A stretch of DNA of 64,000 nucleotides from Brevibacillus sp. SYP-B805 (GTDB lineage Bacteria; Bacillota; Bacilli; Brevibacillales; Brevibacillaceae). The notes under the pieces are model-generated. The model was not told the DNA's origin and did no database searches. It worked only from the letters and a program-made list of their open reading frames with translations. Within the stretch, counting starts at the first letter, position 1; every line of letters begins with the position of its first letter. Shown in pieces: positions 1 through 10,500 of the stretch. The DNA lies in contig NZ_JAALGD010000001.1 of the NCBI RefSeq assembly GCF_011059135.1, positions 1 to 64,000 on the forward strand, read 5' to 3'. Both the position numbers and the translations under genes were made by a program.

Positions 1-151
1 CACCGTGTGTTTGATATTCATACACCCATCGGCTCAGCATCGTAGGAAGAATGCCTAAAGCCTTCGCAACATGGGAGACCTTCTTTCCTTCATCCATGAT
101 CTGCATCACGGCAGCTATCTTGAAGGCCTTGTCATACTTTTTACGCACCAT
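1..151 (-). CDS. IS3-family OrfA, N-terminal part (runs off the window)
   Basis: Reading leftwards from an ATG at 149-151 gives MVRKKYDKAFKIAAVMQI, followed by a helix-turn-helix of the IS3 OrfA type (KVSHVAKALGI.PTMLSRWVYEY). OrfA binds the element's ends and is normally joined to the OrfB integrase by frameshifting. Only about 50 residues are in the window, so whether the element is intact cannot be said. Just outside the start, around 175-197, is the motif TTATCCTTAGTCTTA. Its complement TAAGACTAAGG recurs at about 31193 next to an OrfB tail, so it is probably the end of a related element. Confidence 0.75.
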   Translation of the reverse strand, partial: MVRKKYDKAFKIAAVMQIMDEGKKVSHVAKALGILPTMLSRWVYEYQTHG

Positions 152-388
152 AGAAAAACAACCCCTTTACACAAAGTTATCCTTAGTCTTAACTCCGTGT
201 AAAGAGGATTGATGAAAGTCCAAGCAGGGTATTCAGAGTCTATAAACTATTTTGTGTAAACTCCTAACCTTTTAATTAGAGAAAATGAACTCAAGAAAGA
301 GAGCCCATGAGCTTGATGTCAAAAGAGCAACTGAAAAGTGAATCAAGGAAAAGAACATGCAATCGGAGGAAGACGTCCAGTCGGCCCT

Positions 389-443
389 TGTCACCGCCGG
401 GATATAATTGACCCAGGTTCGCCGGAATGAAAATGACCCACCC
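389..443 (+). repeat. IS21 left terminal repeat region
   Basis: About 55 bases with two GACCCA/GCCGG subrepeats (around 409 and 435). They match the inverted right end at 2502-2556 at most positions and serve as IstA binding sites in this family. Confidence 0.85.
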
Positions 444-500
444 TTAGCGAATATATCCCCTTCGAAAATAGTCCGCCAAGACAACTTCGGAGGGAGACAC

Positions 501-1723
501 ATGCTAAGGAGTGGGATAGTGATATCGTTACATACCATGAGGGCAGAAGGCAAGAGTATTCGTGAAATTGCCGTCAAACCGGGCATTCTCGAAATACAGT
601 TCGCCGATATCTCCGGAATCAATTCACCCCCGAAAAGGGAACCCGTAAATCTCGTGGTTCCAAGCTTGATCCGTTTAAACCGTTCCTGCAGGAACGGCTT
701 CAAGAAGGTATCTATAACTGCGAGGTTTTATTCGAGCTTCTACAAGAAAAGGGATACACCGGTGTACGCACCATCCTGAAAGACTATGTGAAGGCCTTTC
801 GTCCTCCCAAACAAGTTCCCGCTGTTCTTCGTTACGAGACGAACCCTGGTGAATACGCCCAGGTTGACTGGGGACTGTGCGAATACGTAGATCAGGACGG
901 TAACGTCCGGAAAGTGCCGGTATTTGTCATGGTATTGGGGTACTCTCGTGCTACGTATATCGAGTTTACAAAACGTTGTGACATCTACAGCTTTCTTCGT
1001 TGCTTGATTCATGCTTTTGAATATTATGGGGGCATCCCAAAGGTAATGCTGACTGATCAGATGAAAACAGTCGTACTTGGTATGGGAGACGATCGAAAAC
1101 CCCGCTGGCATTCCCTTTTTGCCGACTTTGCTGCGGCAATTGGGCTTGTTCCAAAAGTATGTAAAGTCCGCCGCCCCGAAACAAAGGGGAAAGTGGAACG
1201 AGGCGTTCATTACGTAAAATACAACTTTCTTCCTGGCAAACGCTTCGTTGATTTACAGGATCTCAATCAACAAGCCCTTTTCTGGTGCGATAAGATTAAC
1301 CGTCGCATTCATGGAACAACCGGCGAACGTCCCACCGACAGACTCCGTAAGGAGGATCTGTCGCCTATCCCTTCTTTCGATCGGTGGGAAAAATACCTGT
1401 ATGAACCCAGACAGGTCAGCCGAGATGGATTTGTTAGCTACGATGGTGTGCGATATGGGGTTCCATGGAGGCACAGTGGACGTGAGGTAACCGTGCGAGA
1501 AGTGAATGGGTGGGTGGAAATCTGGGCCGACGGCACATGTATTTCCCGACACCAAAAGGTCTATCGCTCCCGTGCAACTGTTTTTTGCGAAAACCAGTAT
1601 GCAGGTCTTACGACCGCTCAAGGTTATGCTTATCCACGTCCGCAAGCCCAACAGATTTCATCGCAGCAAGTGGAAGTGCGTTCGCTGGATGTCTATGAGC
1701 AGCTAACAGGGGTGGGAGCATGA
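501..1723 (+). pseudogene. istA: IS21 transposase IstA, single-base frameshift
   Basis: The start at 501 follows AGGGAG. Frame 1 encodes MLRSGIVISLHTMRAEGKSIREIAVK. Adding one A to the run CAAACC at about 575-579 (giving CAAAACC) joins it to TGHSRNTVRRYLRNQFTPEK and on into the intact catalytic part from 788. That part has the DDE integrase core (QVDWG, then LTDQMKT and KGKVERGVHY). IstA performs strand transfer together with IstB, whose gene overlaps by 4 bases. The lesion is one base lost in a short A run, so recent decay or an assembly error are both possible. Confidence 0.88.
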
Positions 1724-2486
1724 TCGAACTGGAACAGGCACGGCTACGTCTCGAGGAACTTGGGCTTCAACAAGCAGCTCTCCTCTTGGATGCTCATTTG
1801 GAAACGGCAAGTCATGGACAGCCCACCTATCTGTCCTTTCTCAACATGCTCCTTGATGCAGAGATAGCGGAACGCCAGAAACGGAATATGGAGGTACGTA
1901 CCAAACTCGCACACTTGCCTTACCGAAAAACACTGGAGGAGTTCGATTTTACTTTCCAACCCAGCATTGACGAACGGATGATTCGAGAGTTGGCCACGAT
2001 GACTTTCGTAACCCGACACGAGAATGTTTTGTTCTTAGGGCCTCCCGGAGTAGGAAAAAGTCATTTGTCGGTGGCGTTGGCTGTAAAAGCCATCTCGCAA
2101 GGCATATCCGTTTACTTTGTCAGTCTCTCGCAACTCATCGAGGATCTGCGAAAAGCTTACGCGGAAAACAGGTTGGATAAACGCCTCCGCATCTATATTC
2201 GACCGAAACTCCTGATTATTGACGAAATTGGTTACCTACCGTTTGATAGTTTGGCAGCCAACCTCTTTTTCCAGGTAGTAAGTGCAAGTACGAGAGAGGG
2301 AGCATTCTGTTGACCAGCAACAAGAGTTTCGGTGAATGGGGGGAACTGATGGGCGATCCGATACTTGCTACAGCTATTCTGGATCGGCTCTTACACCATT
2401 CCCACATCGTCAATATTAGAGGGAACAGTTACCGACTCCGTGAAAAAATGAGGACTGGAGCCTACGGCTCCCCCTCTTCTACCTAA
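1720..2486 (+). pseudogene. istB: IS21 helper ATPase IstB, single-base frameshift
   Basis: The DnaC/DnaA-like AAA+ helper of IS21 transposition. Walker A is at about residues 106-113 (GPPGVGKS) and Walker B is LLIIDEIGY. The frame ends early at 2313 with STREGAFC. Restoring one base near 2287 (GCAAG-TACGAG) continues it as YERGSILLTSNKSFGEWGEL to a stop at 2484-2486, which is the normal IstB C-terminus. It overlaps istA by ATGA. Like istA it carries just one lesion. Confidence 0.88.
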
Positions 2487-2501
2487 CCAACAAAAATCGC
2501 C

Positions 2502-2556
2502 GGGTGGGTCAATTCTAAACCGGCGATGGTGGGTCAAAATTAAGTCGGCGTTGACA
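2502..2556 (-). repeat. IS21 right terminal repeat region
   Basis: Inverted counterpart of 389-443, ending in TTGACA at 2551-2556 and followed directly by the duplicated target GCCCT. Confidence 0.85.
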
Positions 2557-3111
2557 GCCCTGAAGGAGTTGTTTGCCGATACCCTTCAGGAGATACTGGA
2601 AGCCGAATTGGAGACGTCTCTTGGCTACGCCAAGCACGACACGAAAAATAAGAAAACCACCAACAGCCGGATCGGCTACAGCAAGAAAGAGGTACGTTCC
2701 GAGTACGGCGACGTGGACATTCAGGTTCCGCGTGACCGAGCCGGTGAGTTTGAGCCGACCATCGTCAAAAAGAACCAAAGCAACGTGACGGGTATCGAAG
2801 ACCAAATCAAGGGTGTTTCTATCCGCGACATCCAGGATTACCTGCAACAGCTCTACGGCATTGAGGATTCTCCTACACTTATCTCCAACGTGATCAACAA
2901 GATCGTCCCGCTGATCAAAGAATGGCAAAACCGTCCCTTGCAGGCGGTATCCCCAGTCGTGTACTGGGTGCCATTCACTTCAAGGTGAAACAAGTCAGCG
3001 CTATCGTCAACAAAGCCGCCTACATGGCCATTGGCATTGACTTGGAAGGCCACAAAGATGTGCTTGGCATCTGGATTGGGGAAAATTAATCGGCAAAGTA
3101 ATCATTGACAT

Positions 3112-3157
3112 AAAAAATTCTCTCAACCTCTAATATACATAGTTTAGAGGGTGAGAG
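3112..3157 (-). terminator. Intrinsic terminator of the big helicase gene
   Basis: Inverted repeat 3120-3133 / 3144-3157 (CTCTCAaCCTCTAA against TTAGAGGgTGAGAG, one mismatch). On the minus strand it is followed by a run of six T (3112-3117). It lies 13 bases past the stop codon at 3170. Confidence 0.85.
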
Positions 3158-3169
3158 GTGATACTGAAA

Positions 3170-6100
3170 TTATTGAATACCCACTCTAAATGCTCGGAGA
3201 GCTTCAACTCTATTGACAATTTTCTCGATCTCTTTATCTCTTGCCTTCCACCAATTCCTGCTCCATATCCGGTGAATCTTCCATCCGTTGCTCTCCAGGA
3301 AGCGCTGTCGATAAATATCCCGTTCCCGAGCAACTTTCGAGGAGTGGTACATGGCTCCATCGCACTCGATACCCAAGATGTACTGATCGGGCCAATCGGG
3401 ATGGATCACACCTAGATCGATTCGATAACCTGAGAACCCAACCTGCGTATGAACAGTAAAGCCACGCTTCACCAGCTCTTCGCGAACCTGCTGCTCAAAA
3501 ATGCTGTCATAGATGATCTGATTATCCAGTTCAGGGTTAACAGAAGTTCCTTCCAAAAGGCCGTTCAAAATGCTGACCATATAGTCATGGTTCCCTTCTG
3601 AAATAGCCTTTGCGTATTCCAGATACCGCTTCAGCAAGCGAACGCCTCGGCTTTTATAAGTTTCCACTCGGGTCCATTCTGCAGGGTCAAACGAACAAAC
3701 GACAAATACTTTTTGTTTGGCACGAGTAATCGCTACATTAAGACGATTTTCTCCAGCGTCGCCGCCCAAAGGACCAAATTGACTCACCATTTTTCCCTCT
3801 TGATCCTTGGCATAAGCGACAGAGAACAAGATAATATCTCGCTCATCCCCCTGTACGTTCTCAATATTTTTCACAAACAGGCCAACGTTTTCTTCTCCGT
3901 TCTTTCGTTGCTTTGCTTGTTCCCAGAGCAATTGCAACTCAGGATTTTGCTGTGCTCTTTGCTCAAAAACGTCATTGATCAGCTCAGCTTGAGCAGAGTT
4001 GAAGGTAATAATCCCGAGAGTGGGATGTGTTTGGTCGTGTTTTAAAATATCGTATACAAGGTCAACAATTTTCTCTGCCTCAATGCGGTTCTGATTATTG
4101 ATCCATTGACCGTTCACTTGAACAAATTCAAAGGGTTTGGCTGAATGATCATGAATGACACGAGGTGCGATCTGCATCCTTTTCCCATAGAATGCGTAGT
4201 TTGAGAAGTTGATTAACTCTTCGTGTTTTGAGCGATAATGGCCTGTCAACCAAATGTCAGGGAACCTTGGCTTGCACCATTCTAACAGACTCTTCGCGAC
4301 AACATTGGTTTGATCTTTGTAGAGTACGTCGTTTTCTTCGTCCTCGTCATCCACACTATCTCCATCATCCATGACCTTTTGGAAGAACGATGCTGGCGGC
4401 AACTGTTTCTCGTCTCCGGCTACAACCACTTGCTTGGCACGGAAAATCGCGGGAATGGCATTTTCAACTGGACATTGTGAAGCCTCATCAAAGATAACCA
4501 AATCAAACAATCCTTCTGCCCCAGGGAAAATGGCACTAACAGCCTCCGGTGTACACAACCAACAAGGGATTAAATTCAGAAGGTCTTCTGTAAAAGTACC
4601 GGCAATTTGCCGTAATGATGCTTGTTTACGCTTCCTGCCTGCCTCGGTTTTTAATTGTCGTTTAACAGGAGATGGAACCTTCACCGCTTGGTCAGCCAAA
4701 AGTCCATCAATCAATCCGGGCACTGCTTCGCGCTTTAATTTATGCAATGTTTTATAGCGACTTACGTTGTTCTGGAAAATTTCTGTAGAAACTTCCTGAA
4801 TATGCGGCTCTTCCTTCTCGACATGTAGAATCCACGCATGCAAGAAACTGTTCTCAATCAACATGGTCCAGTGATCAACCAAGTTTTTCGTTTTCTCGAT
4901 AGGAGCCTTTTCCAAGCAACGAGTAATGAGTTTTCTCTGTAAATCTCCCATCGCATCTTTCATTTGATCCAGGCGACACAAGCTGTCAAAGTGCTCAATC
5001 GTTTCTTGCAAGGCTTCAAACTTTGGCACATCATATATCCCGTTATGAAGTTGATCGGTCCATTCATTTACTTGGTCATCGCTGATGAAAGTGGACAACC
5101 GAGTCATACTTTCCCGTAAGCGTTCCGTGATACCGATGATGCATTTAATCGCAGATATCTGGTTTTCTGTGTGCTTTTCCAGAAGCTTGGAAAGATCCTC
5201 TTCGGCTTGAGGTGCCTGTAACCAAGCAGGAAATGTGGTTTGCGCAACGACAAACAATTCAAGAAACTCAATGGCACGGTTTTTCTGGTTGATCCACTTT
5301 TCCCACTGAGAGAAATCGTTTGTAACGGGAACATCCGAGAAAAAGTGGACCTTCGCTACTCGGTCTCGTAATTTTTCAAAGGCAATAAATGAATCGATTC
5401 TTTCAAGATACTGCCGAATCGATGTTCCATCGAAAGAGACTTTGTGGGTTTGGCAATGTGCCTGCAATTCCTTACGCAGGGTATACCAATTCGCATTTAT
5501 GAACTTGGAAAACTTCTGATTCAGATCCAAGAATTGCTTGATCTTGCTAGACCAATTCTGAGCCTCTTCAAAGGTTAGATGAGTGACGGGTTCTAATTTA
5601 CCCGAGAGCATGTCAATTTCTCTCTTGATGTAACCGTATGTTTGCTTTACGTGATCCAGGTGCTCTTCATTTTCTAGTTCCCGGTTCTCGTCTCTGTAGA
5701 ACAGTAAAATATGCTTATAGATATTTCGATTTTGTAAGATGCGGAGTGCTTCTTCAAGTCCGAATACACTCTCCTTGTTACGAACGAAGACTTCTGGAGA
5801 ATACATCAAGTCTTGTTGGTTTCGGATTTGATACCCCGTTTTTACATCCGTAACAATACTCTGTAGGAGCGTCTGCAATTCCAAATGATGATGAACATGG
5901 AACGTGCTAAAACTTTTCCGTCTCGACCAAGGGTAGTCCCAATGATCATATTTTTGCATCAGCTCGATTACATTACGCAGATCAATTAGATGGGATTGCA
6001 GAGCCTCAAAGGTTACTTCGTTAAGTAAGTCTTCAACTGATATCAATAATTCAGGATCCCATTTCGCATGGGTATATAAGTAATAAAGAGTTTTTCCAAA

Positions 6101-7375
6101 CGGTCTTGGTTTGTGAAGCGACTCGGCAATCTGATTCAGTTTTTGGGCAAGCGCCTGCATTTCTTGGGATAACTTAACATGATCACCCGCTATCCGATTC
6201 CCTTGACGTTCGAGAACAGATGCAATTTTTTGATAGACACTTGATTTACTGGTATTGAAATCGTGAACAAGGGCGACATGTTTATGTAGTTGGATCGAAC
6301 TTAATCGATTGTAGACAACGTCAAGGGCAACTGGCTTTTGACATACGAGAAGGACCTTTTCGTTTCGGGCTAAGCGGTCTGCAATCAAATTGACGATAAC
6401 TTGGGATTTTCCGGTTCCGGGGGGACCGTGAACGATTAGACCTTTCGAATTCCGTGATGCGATGACTGCCGCTTCCTGGCTAGCATCTGTGTCTAACACG
6501 AAAAATGTTTCAGCTTCTTCAACATCGTTTAGAACATCTGTTTTTATTTCTGTCTCGTCGGATTCCTCTTTTGAGTGAAACAGATCGTACAGAAGTCCCT
6601 CTGTCGGTGGATTGTCAAGCAAGAGTTCATAATCTTTTAGCAGGGTGGAGCTAGACTGTTGAAACTTTCCTATCACACAATAGGGTTTTAGAATATATCC
6701 TTTTTCCTTGGGGATATCCTCCCTTTTTAATGAAGGGAATGGTAGAAGCGTTCGGTCATCATGATCGATTTGTACCTGTAAGTTATAGCGCTTTAAAAGG
6801 CTCTGAAGTTTCAACAGCGCGTTTTCGGGCGTTAATTCGTTAAACTCATCATCTATTTCATTACCAATCTGAATCCCGAGATATTTATTAGCCGCAAGTG
6901 AAAAGGTACGGTTGATAAAAGGTTGCGTTTCTTCTTCTAGTTCCAGAACCCAATAGGGATTTTTATTGATATTCGTTTTGCTCAGGCGAGCTGGGAAAAA
7001 TAACAGGGGACATCTAAGAAATAAATCCTCGACCAGAAATCCTTCCAAAAAACCGAATGCTATATGAAAGGTATTCATTCCGGTTTCTTGTTCTATCAAA
7101 TCAATTTCACGTTTTAGTTGAGTGAGTCTCCGGTTGAGCAGGACTCCCTCTTCATCAAAGGTATTGCAAGGGAGAAGAGCTACAGTCGGTTTGACAGAGA
7201 AAATTTCACGCAACACTCTGGAAGGGGCTTCATCGTCAATCGATTGCAATGATTGTAAGTCAAAGTGATTTTTGTTGGTCAGCCGCAATAGCCGCAGACT
7301 TTTGTTCCTGGCAGTTATATCAGTAAGTCGGTCGCGGTATCGGATCAGTAACTCTTTCATCTCGACTTCCTTCAT
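3170..7375 (-). CDS. DUF4011-type SF1 helicase with C-terminal Vsr/MTES_1575-like nuclease (Hhe-like defence protein)
   Basis: A 1401-residue protein. The N-terminal ~300 residues look like the DUF4011 region (RYRDRLTDITARNKSLRLL). A superfamily I helicase follows, with Walker A GPPGTGKSQ at about 318, DEASQ at about 962, GDEKQLPP at about 985, a QGDERD motif at about 1175 and ITRAKQ at about 1212. Some 600 residues of helical insert separate motifs I and II. The last ~130 residues look like a PD-(D/E)XK-type Vsr/MTES_1575 nuclease: RIDLGV, GIECDG and H at about 1320-1350. This order matches the phage-defence protein called Hhe, as I recall that family. It is transcribed divergently from hsdRMS across 200 bases. 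A second in-frame ATG at 7360 has a better GAAGGAAG site and may be the true start. Confidence 0.85.
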   Translation of the reverse strand: MKEVEMKELLIRYRDRLTDITARNKSLRLLRLTNKNHFDLQSLQSIDDEAPSRVLREIFSVKPTVALLPCNTFDEEGVLLNRRLTQLKREIDLIEQETGMNTFHIAFGFLEGFLVEDLFLRCPLLFFPARLSKTNINKNPYWVLELEEETQPFINRTFSLAANKYLGIQIGNEIDDEFNELTPENALLKLQSLLKRYNLQVQIDHDDRTLLPFPSLKREDIPKEKGYILKPYCVIGKFQQSSSTLLKDYELLLDNPPTEGLLYDLFHSKEESDETEIKTDVLNDVEEAETFFVLDTDASQEAAVIASRNSKGLIVHGPPGTGKSQVIVNLIADRLARNEKVLLVCQKPVALDVVYNRLSSIQLHKHVALVHDFNTSKSSVYQKIASVLERQGNRIAGDHVKLSQEMQALAQKLNQIAESLHKPRPFGKTLYYLYTHAKWDPELLISVEDLLNEVTFEALQSHLIDLRNVIELMQKYDHWDYPWSRRKSFSTFHVHHHLELQTLLQSIVTDVKTGYQIRNQQDLMYSPEVFVRNKESVFGLEEALRILQNRNIYKHILLFYRDENRELENEEHLDHVKQTYGYIKREIDMLSGKLEPVTHLTFEEAQNWSSKIKQFLDLNQKFSKFINANWYTLRKELQAHCQTHKVSFDGTSIRQYLERIDSFIAFEKLRDRVAKVHFFSDVPVTNDFSQWEKWINQKNRAIEFLELFVVAQTTFPAWLQAPQAEEDLSKLLEKHTENQISAIKCIIGITERLRESMTRLSTFISDDQVNEWTDQLHNGIYDVPKFEALQETIEHFDSLCRLDQMKDAMGDLQRKLITRCLEKAPIEKTKNLVDHWTMLIENSFLHAWILHVEKEEPHIQEVSTEIFQNNVSRYKTLHKLKREAVPGLIDGLLADQAVKVPSPVKRQLKTEAGRKRKQASLRQIAGTFTEDLLNLIPCWLCTPEAVSAIFPGAEGLFDLVIFDEASQCPVENAIPAIFRAKQVVVAGDEKQLPPASFFQKVMDDGDSVDDEDEENDVLYKDQTNVVAKSLLEWCKPRFPDIWLTGHYRSKHEELINFSNYAFYGKRMQIAPRVIHDHSAKPFEFVQVNGQWINNQNRIEAEKIVDLVYDILKHDQTHPTLGIITFNSAQAELINDVFEQRAQQNPELQLLWEQAKQRKNGEENVGLFVKNIENVQGDERDIILFSVAYAKDQEGKMVSQFGPLGGDAGENRLNVAITRAKQKVFVVCSFDPAEWTRVETYKSRGVRLLKRYLEYAKAISEGNHDYMVSILNGLLEGTSVNPELDNQIIYDSIFEQQVREELVKRGFTVHTQVGFSGYRIDLGVIHPDWPDQYILGIECDGAMYHSSKVARERDIYRQRFLESNGWKIHRIWSRNWWKARDKEIEKIVNRVEALRAFRVGIQ

Positions 7376-7575
7376 GTTACAGACACCTCTTCATTTGTGC
7401 TATCTATAAATAATATCATACAAATAGTAATTTTTGCCTAATGACCGACGTTTTTTGACAAAAGACCTTCATGCAACGTCTATTCATTTATAGGCTATTT
7501 CATTCATCTTTTCCCTTTTTTCTTTTATAATAAAAAATAGCTTTCAAATTGCATTAACAGTTAGGATGTGTTCCC
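7376..7575. promoter_or_regulatory. Divergent promoter region, helicase / hsdRMS
   Basis: A 200-base AT-rich spacer between two defence operons. On the plus strand there is a TTGACA at 7455-7460 without a convincing -10 at 17 bases, and a perfect TATAAT at 7526-7531 with a weak -35. The minus strand has several TATTAT-like hexamers at 7405-7430. I cannot fix the start points, but both operons must be driven from here. Confidence 0.5.
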
Positions 7576-10500
7576 ATGGTGGCAAGTAATTTTTCTTTTC
7601 TATCCTCCCATTGGCCTATCCTGGCTTCATTAGGAGAACTGGCCGAAAGAAACTTACATCATGACCCGAACACAACATTGTTGAAACTACGGATATTTGG
7701 GGAGACAATCGCGAAATACATACTGGCTTCGGAAAAAATGCAAGAACCCGAGGATCACAACCAGAATACCCGCTTGCGAGTGCTGAAACAGGAAGGAGTC
7801 TTGGAGGATGAAGTCTTGACCATCTTCCACACCCTCCGCAAGATTGGGAACCTGGCAGCCCATGAAGGGTATGAGTCAAAAGAAGAAGCAGTAACGCTTC
7901 TTTCCCTTGCCCATAAACTTGGCGTCTGGTTCATGCAGACATATGGGGACTGGTCTTATGAGCCAGTTGGGTTCGTTATGCCTGCCGAAACCGATCCGAC
8001 CACACATGACTTGACAGAGATTACCCAAGCATATGAAGCAAAACTGGAAAAATTACAAGAAGAGTTAGAAATTCTCCGTAAGCAGACCGTTTCCCAGGAA
8101 GAAGTGCGCGAACGCCGCAAACAAGCGAGAAAAGCCACATCCCAATTGAATCTGAGTGAAGCGGAGACGAGAAAAATCATCGATGAACAGCTTCGCGCCG
8201 CCGGTTGGGAAGCAGACACTGTTCATCTCCGATATTCTAAAGGCATTCGCCCGGAGAAAGGGCGTAACCTTGCGATTGCTGAGTGGTCATTGAAAAAAGG
8301 GTTCGCTGATTACGCCTTGTTTGTTGGCCAGAAGTTGGTCGGTATTATTGAGGCGAAACGCAAGGGAAAAGATGTCCTTTCGGATCTGGAGCAGGCAAAG
8401 ACCTATGCCAAACAACTGGAACAAAAGGCAAATGAAGAATTTGTCGGTCGATGGGGCGATTATCAGGTGCCGTTTTTGTTTGCGACAAACGGACGCCCCT
8501 ATCTAAAACAATTCGAGACGAAATCGGGGATCTGGTTCCTTGATGTGCGGAAGACCACCAATCACCCACGGGCACTGCCGGCATGGTATACACCCGATGG
8601 ATTATGGCGGCTGCTTCAGCAGGATGAAGATGCGGCCAATCAGAAGCTCCATACAGAACCATTGGACTACCTTAATTTACGAGACTATCAACTGCAAGCC
8701 ATTCGCTCGGTTGAACAAGCTCTCGCAAAAGGACAGCGCAATATCCTGATCGCAATGGCAACGGGCACCGGGAAGACGCGGACGACGATCGGTCTGATCT
8801 ACCGCCTAGTCAAGTCTGGCCGCTTTAACCGTATCCTTTTTCTCGTAGATCGTTCCGCCTTGGGCCAGCAGGCCGAGGATGCATTCAAGGAGTCTAGACT
8901 AGAACATTTTCATACTTTTACCGAGATCTACGAATTAAAAGGTCTGACCGAAAAAGTTCCGAATCCGGAGACCAAGGTGCATATTGCCACCGTCCAGGGA
9001 ATGGTGAAGCGAATTCTTTTTAACGATGACGAGGCATCCATCCCGACGGTCGATCAATACGATTGTATTGTCGTTGATGAGGCACATCGTGGGTATACCC
9101 TGGATAAAGAAATGAGCGATCTGGAGTATCAATTCCGGGATCAAAATGACTACATCAGTAAATATCGAACGGTACTGGACTATTTTGATGCCGTTAAGAT
9201 CGGCTTAACCGCCACCCCGGCCCTCCACACCATCGAGATCTTCGGAAAACCGGTGTTTACCTACTCCTATCGGGAAGCGGTTATTGACGGATATCTGGTT
9301 GACCACGAGCCTCCGCACCAACTGGGGACGTACTTGAAAGAAAAGGGGATCAAGTGGGAAAAGGGAGAAACCGTTCAATATTATGACACGGCGACAGGTC
9401 AGATCGAAACCTTGGAGAATCTTCCTGACGAAATCTCCATTGAAGTGGACCAGTTTAACAAGATGGTGATTACGGAGAGTTTTAACCGTACCGTTCTCCG
9501 GGAATTGGTGAAATACATCGACCCAACCGATGTACGGAAGACCTTGATTTTTGCCGCCACCGATGACCATGCGGATCTGGTCGTCAAAATCTTAAAAGAA
9601 GAACTAACGGAACTGTATGGAGCGGTTGAAGACAGCGCCGTGATGAAAATTACAGGATCGATCAAAGATCCTCTGCAGGCCATCCGTTCATTCAAAAATG
9701 AACGGTTGCCCAATATTGTCGTGACGGTTGATTTGTTGACTACGGGTGTAGATGTGCCTTCTATTTGCAACCTGGTGTTCCTGCGGCGCGTGAAGAGTCG
9801 TATCTTGTACGAGCAGATGATTGGTCGCGCCACCCGATTGTGTGAAGAGATCCGTAAAACCCACTTTAATATCTATGATGCCGTGGGATTGTATGAAACT
9901 TTGGAAAAAGTATCGTCGATGAAACCCGTGGTGGTGAACCCGAAGATTACCTTCACGGAGATAGCCGACAGTCTGAACCAGACAGATAACCCGGAAGCCC
10001 TGAAGTATTTCATCGATATGATCGTGGCGAAGCTTCAGCGGAAGAAGCGAGAGTTGACCCAAGAGGCACAGGAAGAGTTCCACATCCTATCTGGGGGCAA
10101 GACGATCAAAGAGTTTATCGAATGGTTGAGAAAGAATTCTACGCAGGAGGTGGTCAACGACTTGAAGGAAAAGCGGAAGCTGATAACCTTGCTGGACGAA
10201 AACCGCTATCAGGGAACAAAATTGTTCATCTCCACCCACGAGGATAAGCTCCTGTATCATACCAGAGGGTACGGGAATGCCGAGAAGCCGGAAGATTATT
10301 TGGACGAGTTCGGCAGATTTGTCCGGGAGAATATGAACAAGATTCCGGCATTGATGATCGTCTGCCAGAAGCCGAAGGAACTGACCCGGCAGGCATTACG
10401 TGAATTAAAACTGGAATTGGATCGCCAAGGCTTTACGGAAGCGGGACTGCGTACCGCATGGCGGGAAATGACCAACCAGGACATTGCGGCAGACATTATC

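Larger units (their letters stand above)
389..2556 (+). mobile_element. IS21-family insertion sequence with both ends and 5-bp target duplication
   Basis: The left end at 389 reads TGTCACCGCCGGGATATAA. The complement of the right end, ending at 2556, reads TGTCAACGCCGACTTAAT. Both are followed by two copies of a GACCCAnnnnCGCCGG-type subrepeat, the multiple terminal repeats typical of IS21. GCCCT at 384-388 is repeated at 2557-2561 as the target duplication. The target is the IS256 transposase gene, which reads on in frame across the junction, so the insertion is later than that element. Confidence 0.92.
251..3090 (+). mobile_element. IS256-family element, interrupted and truncated
   Basis: The left end carries ATTTTGTGTAAACTCC at about 251, the same inward-reading end found at 31328 on a second, deleted copy. 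The transposase reading frame begins at 307, is split at 388/2557 by an IS21-family insertion, and stops matching after GIWIGEN at about 3088, so the right third of the element is gone. The defence-island helicase lies directly beyond. Confidence 0.75.
307..3090 (+). pseudogene. IS256-family (Mutator) transposase, interrupted
   Basis: Joining 307-388 to 2562 onward restores MSLMSKEQLKS..IKEKNMQSEEDVQSALKELFADTLQE, the typical N-terminus of IS256 transposases. It continues through GYSKKEVRSEYGDVDIQVPR and the zinc-free DDE N-terminal region. Three lesions are visible: a one-base loss near 340 (AGTGAATCAAG), the IS21 insertion, and frame loss near 2950 where VVYWVPFTSR replaces the expected VVYMDAIHFKVKQ. 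The catalytic centre beyond residue about 190 is missing, so no activity is possible. Confidence 0.8.

Noticed and set aside
7455..7483. TTGACA-based promoter for hsdR
   Set aside because: No acceptable -10 hexamer at 16-18 bases; kept only as part of the unresolved divergent region.
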